Source of the DNA: Thermococci archaeon
GTDB lineage: Archaea > Methanobacteriota_B > Thermococci > Methanofastidiosales > B48-G16
DNA: 7,300 bases
NCBI GenBank assembly: GCA_030668905.1
Contig: DAOVEQ010000049.1
Coordinates: forward strand, 1 to 7,300
Direction of reading: 5' to 3'
The position numbers and the translations under genes are program-made. This document shows, in pieces, positions 1-5,755 of this stretch. Numbering within the stretch: the first letter of the stretch is position 1; each line of letters starts with the position of its first letter. The notes beneath the pieces were generated by a model. That model worked only from the letters and a program-made list of their open reading frames with translations, ran no database searches and was not told the DNA's origin.

Positions 1-1
1 C

Positions 2-322
2 GGCCATCCTGAAAAAAGATTACCTATAAATGCCAATTTCTCTTTCAGATTCATAGAAGGGGAGTCCTTAGTCCTGTTACTGGACTCAAAGGGTATAGCA
101 GCCTCTACAGGTTCTGCCTGTTCATCGAAATCGTTGAAACCAAGTCATGTTCTTATCGGAATAGGTCTAAAACCGGAGGATGCTCACGGATCTTTAAGAC
201 TTACACTGGGAAAGGACAATACTGAAAAAGATGTGGATTATTTACTTGAAGTTCTTCCAGAGGTCGTTTCTGAACTAAGGAAAATGTCTCCTTTTAAGAA
301 AGATTACGGAGAGTTTGAATGA
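2..322 (+). CDS. nifS: Cysteine desulfurase (NifS/IscS type), C-terminal part
   Basis: The reading frame enters from the left edge and encodes the last 106 residues of a PLP-dependent cysteine desulfurase. These enzymes take sulfur from cysteine as an enzyme persulfide for Fe-S cluster assembly and tRNA thiolation. Visible family features are GHPEKRLP near the start of the fragment, the active-site loop ASTGSACSS with the persulfide cysteine at codon 119-121, then PSHVL, the [10 protein letters not shown] segment and a C-terminal helix ending [12 protein letters not shown]. The full family is about 385-400 aa, so roughly 280 N-terminal residues, including the PLP lysine, lie outside the window. 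The TTG at 134 lies inside the conserved domain and is not the start. No NifU/IscU scaffold gene follows within the window. The family assignment is firm; the choice between NifS and IscS naming is not. Confidence 0.93.
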   Translation, partial: GHPEKRLPINANFSFRFIEGESLVLLLDSKGIAASTGSACSSKSLKPSHVLIGIGLKPEDAHGSLRLTLGKDNTEKDVDYLLEVLPEVVSELRKMSPFKKDYGEFE

Positions 323-525
323 TTTTTTTGAGTTTGTATCAATGAATTATTCAAACAGTACACGTATGGATTTAGAGATTGTGGGTTCATGTGATTACCT
401 TTTACTGGGTCGCGAGTAATAAATCTTCCTATCGTCGGATCGTAGTAGCGGGCGCCGAAATAGTAGAGGCCTGTTATATCTTTTTCTTTGCCTGTGTATT
501 TGTATTTTTCACTTATGTTGTTGAT
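304..525 (-). pseudogene. RHS repeat-associated core remnant
   Basis: Read on the minus strand, about 522 to 346 encodes a near-consensus stretch of the RHS/YD-repeat core domain. It runs KYTGKEKD, then GLYYFGARYYDP, GRFITRDP, and NPYVYCLNN. Intact RHS proteins are very large surface or secreted shells, and this core normally marks the end of the shell before a variable C-terminal tip. Here only about 60 residues survive. Nothing recognisable lies upstream, because the membrane-protein gene ends 9 bp away in another frame, and no credible start codon or ribosome binding site is present. After CLNN the usual proline and downstream YVDPDG are lost, and the frame runs to a TAA at 304-306 inside the 3' end of nifS. 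The stretch around 408-470 is visibly richer in G+C than its surroundings. This is best read as a degraded leftover of a transferred or recombined RHS gene. Confidence 0.82.
323..329 (+). terminator. Oligo-T terminator after nifS
   Basis: Seven consecutive T residues begin directly after the TGA stop of the cysteine desulfurase gene. There is no hairpin before them. Archaeal RNA polymerase terminates at such T runs without an RNA hairpin, so this is a plausible terminator. Confidence 0.5.
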
Positions 526-533
526 TCGCGGAA

Positions 534-860
534 TTATCCACCAAATATTGCCCAAACAATAAGTACTACGAAAAAAATTAAACAAAGTATTCCAACGAGG
601 ATCTGTGTTAAAGCTAAAGTTTCTTCATTTTTATAAAAAAGCATATCGAAGGAACTCGGATTGAAATACCATTTTCGATATTTTATAAATCTTCTACCAT
701 TTAAAATTAAAGAGACTCCGCCGAAAGGTAAAGCAACAAAAAAGACTAATCCAACTCCTACAAATACTTCAAAAATTCCAAGTATAACAAAAATAAAAAT
801 CACAAAAAGTATCCCAATGAGCCCCCATCTCAATTTATCAGAAATCGTTTCTTTTTCCAA
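534..860 (-). CDS. Small three-helix membrane protein, unknown family
   Basis: This 108-aa protein has three predicted membrane segments at about residues 12-30, 33-53 and 84-106. A basic, aromatic loop (NGRRFIKYRKWYF) separates the second and third. The family was not recognised. The chosen start is a TTG at 860. It follows GGTGATC, a 7-base match to the complement of the archaeal 16S 3' end, with correct spacing, and a TATA box lies the right distance upstream. A longer frame exists from a TTG at 893, but that start lies only 1 bp from the TATA box and upstream of the expected transcription start. The C-terminus (WAIFGG) ends 9 bp before the RHS remnant, which is in a different frame, so the two are not a fusion. 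The gene is divergent from the lipoprotein gene. A role in the membrane is all that can be inferred. Confidence 0.7.
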   Translation of the reverse strand: MEKETISDKLRWGLIGILFVIFIFVILGIFEVFVGVGLVFFVALPFGGVSLILNGRRFIKYRKWYFNPSSFDMLFYKNEETLALTQILVGILCLIFFVVLIVWAIFGG

Positions 861-863
861 GTG

Positions 864-900
864 ATCACCAGGACTTAAATAGGATACTTTCAAATTTATA
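864..900 (-). promoter_or_regulatory. TATA box and ribosome binding site of the small membrane protein
   Basis: On the minus strand a TATAAAT box occupies 900-894, preceded by a purine-rich BRE-like CCAAAGG. Transcription would begin about 25 nt downstream, near 873. That leaves a leader of about 12 nt containing GGTGATC at 869-863 and then the TTG start at 860. The agreement between box, leader and SD spacing decides the start codon. Confidence 0.6.
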
Positions 901-976
901 CCTTTGGAACTATCACCCGCTAATTTACTAGAACTCGATCATGTATTCTGATTTTTAAACCGTGATATTTAAGATA

Positions 977-986
977 ATTATTTAAA
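977..986 (+). promoter_or_regulatory. TATA box for a leaderless lipoprotein transcript
   Basis: ATTATTTAAA is centred about 26 nt before the ATG at 1008, which is the archaeal TATA-to-start distance, so the transcript probably begins at or next to the start codon. No Shine-Dalgarno sequence is visible in 991-1007, which fits a leaderless mRNA. A second candidate, GATATTTAAG at 964-973, would give a leader of about 14 nt. Confidence 0.5.
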
Positions 987-1007
987 GTTATAGGTAACAA
1001 AACTATC

Positions 1008-1406
1008 ATGAAAAAATATAGTTTCATTCTTATCGTCATGCTTCTGTTTTTGGGATGTATAGGGGAAGAAACCAAGCTCCAGAATGTGGAGTCCTGTGAG
1101 GTGAATATAGTTCAAGGGAACTGGGACGAGGATACAGATTATGATGGACTCTTAGTAAGCATTGTGCTGAAAGACAAAGACGAATATCCCGTTCTTTTTA
1201 GCGACATCGAGATAACTGTGGATATAACTATAAAAAGCGAGGATATAAACGTTTATGAAGGGATCTTTAGAATTCATAACTGGGAAGATAAGATCCAGAT
1301 ACCGTATGAAAAACTTATAACAAAACTTGAAAAAGGAGAAGCTGAAGTACAGGTTAGGCTCCCAGGTAATAGAAAGTTGGAAACAAAGAAAGAGTTCCAA
1401 ATATGA
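1008..1406 (+). CDS. Small lipoprotein, unknown function
   Basis: This 132-aa protein begins with a lipoprotein signal peptide: KK, a hydrophobic core at residues 5-15, and a lipobox LFLGC with the lipidated cysteine at residue 17. It would be anchored to the outer face of the membrane. The mature part alternates acidic turns with short hydrophobic strands (for example DYDGLLVSIVLKDKD, then IEITVDITIK), which suggests a single beta-sandwich or Ig-like domain. It ends with a charged tail. The DxDGL...DKD pattern resembles small Ig-like segments in archaeal exported proteins, but no named family was recognised. It is divergent from the small membrane protein and lies 49 bp upstream of the rps17e start, which has its own promoter. 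No terminator is seen between the two, so readthrough into rps17e is possible. Confidence 0.8.
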   Translation: MKKYSFILIVMLLFLGCIGEETKLQNVESCEVNIVQGNWDEDTDYDGLLVSIVLKDKDEYPVLFSDIEITVDITIKSEDINVYEGIFRIHNWEDKIQIPYEKLITKLEKGEAEVQVRLPGNRKLETKKEFQI

Positions 1407-1412
1407 GCAAGG

Positions 1413-1452
1413 TTTATAAACGCTGTTGTATAACACTAATATCCGAGGCGAT
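1413..1452 (+). promoter_or_regulatory. Promoter and ribosome binding site of rps17e
   Basis: TTTATAAA at 1413-1420 is a near-perfect archaeal TATA box. A start about 26 nt downstream, near 1443, leaves a leader of about 13 nt. That leader holds GAGGCGAT at 1445-1452, one mismatch from the consensus GAGGTGAT, three bases before the ATG at 1456. This rules out the in-frame TTG at 1426, which lies only 5 bp after the TATA box. Confidence 0.75.
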
Positions 1453-1455
1453 GCA

Positions 1456-1647
1456 ATGGGAAGAATAAGACCTACTTTCATTAAAAGAGTGGCAAGAGAG
1501 ATAGTCAAAAAATACTCTAAAGACTTAAATAAAGATTTTTATAAAAACAGAGAGTTCTTAGAAGATAAAGTCAAGTTTCCAAATAATAAAATAGAAAACA
1601 GAGTAGTTGGGTATGTAACCACTCTGGTCAAAAGAGAGAGGGCTTAA
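1456..1647 (+). CDS. rps17e: 30S ribosomal protein S17e
   Basis: The 63-aa product matches the archaeal S17e family along its whole length. It starts MGRIRPTFIKRVAREIVKKY, a hallmark N-terminus, has a basic middle, and ends with the helix NRVVGYVTTLVKRERA. S17e is a small basic component of the 30S subunit found in archaea and eukaryotes, so it also identifies the domain of the organism. Its length is normal for archaeal members, which are about 60-70 aa. The ATG at 1456 is supported by the family N-terminus and by the ribosome binding site just before it. Its TAA stop shares the palindromic TTAA at 1644-1647 with the stop of the convergent gene. Confidence 0.95.
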   Translation: MGRIRPTFIKRVAREIVKKYSKDLNKDFYKNREFLEDKVKFPNNKIENRVVGYVTTLVKRERA

Positions 1648-2660
1648 CGCTTTTTTAAAAATCCTGATGTCTTCAATAATCTCGTGATATCTACTTCTGA
1701 CGGCTGGGAAATTTTATATTTTTTCAGCAATTCTTCTCTGTATTTGTCCATTGTCTGCATTTTCAACTTGAGCATTCTTCTATAATGTTTTTCCTCCTCA
1801 TCTTCTATACCCTCCAGTATCCCCTCTACCAGTTTTTCTCTTTCCTCAAATTTATAAAAAAGTAACTTGTCATAAGTATCTTCATAATATCTATTTTCTA
1901 TCTCAAACATGCCACTTATATAAGCTTTTAGAACTTTTTTATAATACATATAAGTATGATAAAAGACCTTTTCGGAAAAGGAGACAATTTTTTCTCTTTG
2001 CATAGAATTTTTTATCAGAGCTTTATAAATAAGCTGTTTTTCTTTGTTTTCCTGTATTAATTTCTCAGATTTTAATTTCTTCTGCCTTTCTTTCAGGAAG
2101 TTCAAGCCTTCTTCGAGGTATGTTTCATACTCCAACTTAAAAATATTTGAACTCTGTCTTCCCACAAGATAATCAACAATCATAAATTTTAGATTACTGT
2201 CTTTGATTATCTTGTTTATATAATCGTAACAGATAGCTATCCATAAATTGTATTCCTCGCCCTTTTCAAAAAGAATATTCTCTAAGAATATGTTCACACA
2301 TCCGAATACATACTTTTCACAGCTTTTATAGAATCCTAAAAAATAATCTTTTGTGCTAAAAAATACTGGCGTTCCAGATGCAAGTTTTTTCATTATTGTC
2401 TTTTCTTTGAATTCCAATTCTTTTAAATTTTTGAAATACATTACATTTTTTTGATCAAACTTTTCTTGGGCCTGTGCTCTAAATATATTCCCAAAATACT
2501 CAACTGTTTCAGTTAGATATTTAGAAAGAAACTCCTTTTCCCATATGTCCGTACTTTTTTTATAGAACCTGATCTCCACATCTTTACCCTCCAAGAATCT
2601 CAGGATTGATCTTGTTAGGTTGAAGACCTGATCTTCCTCTATAATTATCTCATCCAGCAT
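1644..2660 (-). CDS. Helical soluble protein encoded behind MinD, unknown family
   Basis: The 338-aa product was not recognised. It has no signal peptide and no convincing membrane segment. Most of it looks alpha-helical, rich in K, E, Y and F. A charged stretch at about 182-226 could form a coiled coil, there is an acidic patch near 284-290 (EGIEDEEE), and the C-terminus is basic (TSGFLKKR). A turn-like segment ASGTPVFFSTKDYF at 94-107 is the least helical part. The ATG at 2660 is preceded by AGGTGA, which contains the TGA stop of the MinD gene, so the two genes are co-transcribed and probably translationally coupled. In MinD/ParA systems a gene placed this way often encodes a partner or cargo adaptor of the ATPase. 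That is inference from position only. Confidence 0.8.
   Translation of the reverse strand: MLDEIIIEEDQVFNLTRSILRFLEGKDVEIRFYKKSTDIWEKEFLSKYLTETVEYFGNIFRAQAQEKFDQKNVMYFKNLKELEFKEKTIMKKLASGTPVFFSTKDYFLGFYKSCEKYVFGCVNIFLENILFEKGEEYNLWIAICYDYINKIIKDSNLKFMIVDYLVGRQSSNIFKLEYETYLEEGLNFLKERQKKLKSEKLIQENKEKQLIYKALIKNSMQREKIVSFSEKVFYHTYMYYKKVLKAYISGMFEIENRYYEDTYDKLLFYKFEEREKLVEGILEGIEDEEEKHYRRMLKLKMQTMDKYREELLKKYKISQPSEVDITRLLKTSGFLKKR
1651..1656 (+). terminator. Oligo-T terminator of rps17e inside the convergent gene
   Basis: Six T residues begin 4 bp after the rps17e stop. They also form the antisense of the FLKKR C-terminus of the convergent gene, so the 3' end of that gene probably doubles as the terminator for rps17e. 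Confidence 0.4.
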
Positions 2661-2664
2661 ATAT

Positions 2665-2670
2665 TCACCT
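2665..2670 (-). promoter_or_regulatory. Ribosome binding site overlapping the minD stop
   Basis: AGGTGA lies 4 nt before the ATG of the downstream gene. Its last three bases are the TGA stop of the MinD gene, and the AGG is its final arginine codon. A ribosome terminating on minD would sit on this site, which favours coupled, near-stoichiometric translation. Confidence 0.7.
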
Positions 2671-3426
2671 CAAAATTCTAAGAAGTCTTTCATATGAATT
2701 TTTAGACTCGATCATACTTTCTTTTTTCCCAAGGATGTTCATTCCTAGTCTATAGATAGCTTTAGAGGCGATAGAGCGCGGATTTCTTATATAGAAAGGT
2801 ACCCCAAAAGCTATAGACCTCTTTACCTCTTGATCTTCAGGGATAATGCCTACAGCCTTACTCTCCAAAATCGCTTCTATTTCTTTTGCAGAAAGTTCAC
2901 TGACATCATATCTCACTCTATTAACTACAAGACCGAGTACATTGGTATTTAAAAGATCAGAAACTTTTTTTATCTTAAAGACATCTGCAATACAGGAAAT
3001 CTCTGGATTTACCACTAACAACGCATTCTCTGCACCTGCCAAAGCCGATATTGCATCGACTTCAAGCCCTGGGGGGGTATCTATGATAAGATAATCTGTA
3101 TTCTGAGTTATTTCTTTAAAAACCTCTTCTAATTTATCTAACTTGGCTTTTCTTGTCTTTGATAAGGATATCCCGGTAGGAAGTATCTTTACGCCATATT
3201 TTTCATAAATGGCATCTTCCAGATCCGCTTCTCCTGAAAGAACTTCGTTTAATGTAGTATCTGCATACTCGAGATCCAGTAAAAGGGAAAGATTTGCCAT
3301 TTTTATATCTGCATCGAGGATCAAAACATTTTTACCAGCTTTGGCCAAAACTACACTTAAATTTGAAGATATAATGCTTTTTCCTGTGCCTCCTTTTCCA
3401 GATGCAATTGCAATTGAGCATCCCAT
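2665..3426 (-). CDS. minD: MinD/ParA-family ATPase
   Basis: This 253-aa P-loop ATPase of the MinD/ParA group has a deviant Walker A at residues 10-17 (GKGGTGKS), with the signature lysine K11 and the phosphate-binding K16. The A' motif LILDAD (D38, D40) and Walker B-like LIIDTPPG (D116) follow, and then the VVNPE and GLVVNRVR segments typical of MinD. Such ATPases dimerise with ATP and switch between free and membrane- or DNA-bound states to position division, flagellar, chemotaxis or plasmid machinery. The last residues (NSYERLLRILR, 243-253) could form a short amphipathic helix like the MinD membrane-targeting sequence, but this is weaker evidence than the ATPase motifs. The length is normal for archaeal MinD. 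Archaea carry several MinD paralogues, mostly without MinE, so a division role should not be assumed. The gene leads the operon with the 338-aa unknown protein and is divergent from the REC-DUF835 gene. Confidence 0.9.
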   Translation of the reverse strand: MGCSIAIASGKGGTGKSIISSNLSVVLAKAGKNVLILDADIKMANLSLLLDLEYADTTLNEVLSGEADLEDAIYEKYGVKILPTGISLSKTRKAKLDKLEEVFKEITQNTDYLIIDTPPGLEVDAISALAGAENALLVVNPEISCIADVFKIKKVSDLLNTNVLGLVVNRVRYDVSELSAKEIEAILESKAVGIIPEDQEVKRSIAFGVPFYIRNPRSIASKAIYRLGMNILGKKESMIESKNSYERLLRILR

Positions 3427-3447
3427 AAAGCTTTTCCGTGCTCTTCG

Positions 3448-3456
3448 TATATAAAA
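3448..3456 (-). promoter_or_regulatory. TATA box of the minD operon (leaderless)
   Basis: On the minus strand TTTTATATA is centred about 26 nt before the ATG at 3426. That distance places the transcription start at the start codon. No good Shine-Dalgarno sequence lies in 3427-3445; the best is a bare GGA. A leaderless minD transcript is the simplest reading. Confidence 0.6.
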
Positions 3457-3476
3457 TTTCCTATCAAAATAGAAAA
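3457..3476. promoter_or_regulatory. Imperfect palindrome midway between divergent TATA boxes, possible shared operator
   Basis: TTTCCTAT and ATAGAAAA flank a 4-nt centre, and 7 of 8 arm positions pair. The dyad centre at 3466.5 lies about 15 bp from the minus-strand TATA centre and 16 bp from the plus-strand one, covering both BRE positions. A dimeric regulator bound here could control both genes. The element is short and A+T-rich, so a chance match is quite possible. Confidence 0.3.
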
Positions 3477-3478
3477 AA

Positions 3479-3486
3479 TTTATATT
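3479..3486 (+). promoter_or_regulatory. TATA box of the response regulator gene (leaderless)
   Basis: TTTATATT is centred 26-27 nt before the ATG at 3509, with an A-rich BRE-like stretch upstream. The 3' part of the interval (GAAGTA) gives no convincing ribosome binding site, so transcription probably starts at the start codon. Confidence 0.55.
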
Positions 3487-3508
3487 CTAGAACGTAAATT
3501 AAGAAGTA

Positions 3509-4393
3509 ATGACATACAATATAATGATCGTCGAAGATGAACCTGAGTTAATTTCGTTATACAAAATGGCAATAGAAGAAGCTGGAGATTATAAGGTTGT
3601 GGAATCTGCTGTAGATGGAGAAGAAGCTATAGAAAAATTCAAAAATACTGAAAAAAAGATAGATTTAATAATTATGGATCAAAGGATCCCTGCAAAGAAA
3701 GGCATTGAAGTCACAAAGGAAATTATGAAGATATACCCCGAAGTTAAAGTTCTTTTTGCGAGTGCTGACAGTTTGGCAAAGTTTGAAGCTAAAACTCTTG
3801 GAGTTGTTGGATTTCTTCAAAAACCTTTTGAAATGTACATGCTTACTTCCATAATTCGTGAGGTTCTGGAAACTCAAAAGATTATATCTGAGGAGGAGAT
3901 AGCAATTGACAGGGGGCAAAAATACTCTCTAGAGCCTGGATATTCATATCTCATAAAAGAAGAAAAGCCATTTGTAGCATTTGATATCTTTGTAGACCAG
4001 GTCACTCATGGCAATAGGGGACTCTGTATTAGCAGACAGCACCCAAGCAAAGTCAGGGTGAATTACGGACTTAAAAGAACTCCAATACTCTGGTTCTCCC
4101 AAACAAGTACTGATAACTCAATAGACCCTTCCAATATTTCCAAACTTGTACACACGATAAGAAACTTTGTCAAGGAAAATAAAGGGAGTGTTGTGCTTTT
4201 AGATGGAGTTGAGTATTTGAAATTGCAAAACGATTTCAATCTTGTAATGAAATACCTTAACATGATAAATGATATCATTATGGCAGAAGAAGCCAAACTC
4301 ATTCTTCCTATTAATCCAAAAGCACTCACAGAGAATGAAATGGCATATATGGAAAGAGAAATGAAAGTTTTTGGAGAATATGGCATATTGTGA
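3509..4393 (+). CDS. Response regulator with REC and DUF835 domains
   Basis: The 294-aa protein has an N-terminal receiver domain at residues 3-121. It shows the acidic pair E9-D10, the phosphoacceptor D57 (IIMDQRIP), the switch residue S85 (VLFASAD) and K105 in QKPF. All the residues needed for phosphorylation by a histidine kinase are therefore present. After a short linker, residues about 139-290 match DUF835: YSLEPGYSYLIKEEKP, the GLCISRQHP motif (171-179), RTPILWFSQT (190-199), VVLLDGVEYL (228-237) and ILPINPKAL (265-273). DUF835 is a euryarchaeal domain of unknown biochemical function with a degenerate P-loop-like look (VVLLDG), often joined to sensor or receiver modules. There is no DNA-binding domain, so the output is probably a protein interaction. 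No histidine kinase is in the window. It is divergent from the MinD operon. Confidence 0.9.
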   Translation: MTYNIMIVEDEPELISLYKMAIEEAGDYKVVESAVDGEEAIEKFKNTEKKIDLIIMDQRIPAKKGIEVTKEIMKIYPEVKVLFASADSLAKFEAKTLGVVGFLQKPFEMYMLTSIIREVLETQKIISEEEIAIDRGQKYSLEPGYSYLIKEEKPFVAFDIFVDQVTHGNRGLCISRQHPSKVRVNYGLKRTPILWFSQTSTDNSIDPSNISKLVHTIRNFVKENKGSVVLLDGVEYLKLQNDFNLVMKYLNMINDIIMAEEAKLILPINPKALTENEMAYMEREMKVFGEYGIL

Positions 4394-4412
4394 GTTTAGA
4401 AATCATTTTGAA

Positions 4413-4430
4413 TTTTTTTAATCCGTTTTT
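4413..4430 (+). terminator. T-rich terminator after the response regulator
   Basis: Two T runs (seven T at 4413-4419, five at 4426-4430) begin 19 bp after the TGA stop without a hairpin. This is the usual archaeal arrangement for intrinsic termination. Confidence 0.5.
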
Positions 4431-4490
4431 CCTCTTTATAGTGAGTATATCTACCGAATATTCTAAGAGACGCAACAGTTTTTTCGGAAA

Positions 4491-4499
4491 AATTAAAAA
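4491..4499 (+). promoter_or_regulatory. Possible TATA box of the wecC-wecB operon
   Basis: AATTAAAAA, preceded by a BRE-like CGGAAA, is centred about 25 nt before the ATG at 4520 and would give a leaderless transcript. The box is weaker than the others in the window. An alternative, TTTATA at 4435-4440, would give a leader of about 55 nt. No clear Shine-Dalgarno sequence precedes wecC. Confidence 0.35.
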
Positions 4500-4519
4500 G
4501 CAGCATCCCAATAGAGATT

Positions 4520-5755
4520 ATGGATCTTCTGGAAAGGATACTTTCAAAAACAGCTGAAGTCTCTGTTATAGGATTGGGATATATAGGCATCCCTACAGCT
4601 GTTTTTGCTGCCGAAGCCGGGTATGGCATATATGGAATAGATCTTAAAGAAGATGTAGTAAAAAAAATCAATGATTGTGTTCTCGATATAAAAGAGCCGG
4701 GATTGAAAGAACTTTTGGAAAAAAATATTAAAAATGGCAGGATAAAAGCATTTTTATCGTATAAAGAAAGCGATATATTCATAATATGTGTTCCAACACC
4801 CTTATCAAACAAAAAGGCTGATCTGTCATATGTCAGAAAAGCTGGAGAATCAATTTCTAACGTTTTGAAAAATGATAATTTAGTTATTCTAGAATCCACA
4901 GTTCCGCCGAAAACAACGAAAGAAGTTTTAATTCCGATCCTCGAAAGATCTGGATTAAAAAACGATGAGGATTTTTTTACAGCATTCTGTCCTGAGAGAG
5001 TACTTCCTGGGAGAATTATGGAAGAAATGATAAACAATGACAGGATTATTGGTGGATCTGAAAAAAGCAGAAAAATAACTGCTGAATTTTATAAAAACTT
5101 TGTAAGGGGAAAAATGTACCTTACTGACTTAAAAACAGCAGAAATAGTGAAATTAATGGAGAATACATTCAGGAATATCAATATTGCCCTGGCCAATGAA
5201 CTCGCATTGGCGTGTGAAAGCTTAAAAATAAATTTTTTTGAAGCGAGAAAACTTGCAAACAAACATCCCAGAGTAAATATTCATAAAGCGGGAACTGGTG
5301 TAGGAGGGCATTGTATTCCGATTGATCCGTGGTTTATCCACGAGAAACTTCCTTTAAAAACGATCTCAACAGCAATGGAAATAAATGACACTATGCCTTT
5401 GCACGTTGCAGATATAATAAAAAAGACTAACGCCAAAAAAATTCTAATTTTTGGAATGGCATACAAAAAAAATACAGATGATACGAGGGAAACTCCAGTA
5501 TTAAAGATAACTGAAGAACTTAAAAAAGAAAACATTGAGTTCAGTATCTACGATCCTTATGTGAAAATGGAGAAACTGAAACCTGAAAACTGCGATGCTC
5601 TGCTTATAGCCACAGATCATGACTGTTTTAAAAATATAGATTGGGAAGAAATAAGGAGAAAAATGAGAAGACCCTTGATAATCGACGGTAGAAACTTTTT
5701 TGAAAGGGAAGATGCTGAAAAAATGGGTTTTGAGTATATAGGTGTCGGCAAATGA
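4520..5755 (+). CDS. wecC: UDP-N-acetyl-D-mannosamine dehydrogenase
   Basis: The 411-aa enzyme oxidises UDP-ManNAc to UDP-ManNAcA with two NAD+ (EC 1.1.1.336), a cytoplasmic step towards surface polysaccharide or N-glycan building blocks. The N-terminal Rossmann domain has GLGYIG (18-23) and the NAD-binding acidic residue in GIDLK (D41). CVPTPL (90-95) and ESTVPPKTT (125-133) follow. The central domain shows FCPERVLPG, then TAEIVKLMENTFRNINIALANE with K211 and N215. The catalytic cysteine is C265 in GVGGHCIPIDPWF. The C-terminal UDP-binding domain has FGMAYKKNTDDTRETP (311-326). The length is normal for the family. WecC-like dehydrogenases resemble UDP-Glc/GlcNAc dehydrogenases, but the WecB partner, which overlaps it by 4 bp, makes the ManNAc substrate most likely. 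Confidence 0.92.
   Translation: MDLLERILSKTAEVSVIGLGYIGIPTAVFAAEAGYGIYGIDLKEDVVKKINDCVLDIKEPGLKELLEKNIKNGRIKAFLSYKESDIFIICVPTPLSNKKADLSYVRKAGESISNVLKNDNLVILESTVPPKTTKEVLIPILERSGLKNDEDFFTAFCPERVLPGRIMEEMINNDRIIGGSEKSRKITAEFYKNFVRGKMYLTDLKTAEIVKLMENTFRNINIALANELALACESLKINFFEARKLANKHPRVNIHKAGTGVGGHCIPIDPWFIHEKLPLKTISTAMEINDTMPLHVADIIKKTNAKKILIFGMAYKKNTDDTRETPVLKITEELKKENIEFSIYDPYVKMEKLKPENCDALLIATDHDCFKNIDWEEIRRKMRRPLIIDGRNFFEREDAEKMGFEYIGVGK

Noticed and set aside
526..585. N-terminal extension of the RHS frame from a TTG at 585
   Set aside because: These codons overlap the membrane-protein gene in another frame and have no RHS similarity or initiation signal, so the frame is open only by chance there.
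379..636. Plus-strand open frame of 85 codons opposite the RHS remnant
   Set aside because: It is the antisense of the RHS core and of the membrane-protein end, with no ribosome binding site or TATA box and no family-like pattern.
861..893. Longer start (TTG at 893) for the small membrane protein
   Set aside because: It lies next to the TATA box, upstream of the expected transcription start, while the TTG at 860 has a 7-base SD at good spacing.
1426..1455. N-terminal extension of S17e from a TTG at 1426
   Set aside because: The S17e family begins at MGRIR, and the extension codons contain the SD sequence.
2846..3094. Plus-strand open frames inside the minD region
   Set aside because: They are antisense to conserved MinD motifs and have no initiation signals.
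4396..5037. Minus-strand 213-codon open frame opposite wecC
   Set aside because: It is a shadow of the wecC coding frame; the opposite strand encodes a protein with all WecC motifs in place.
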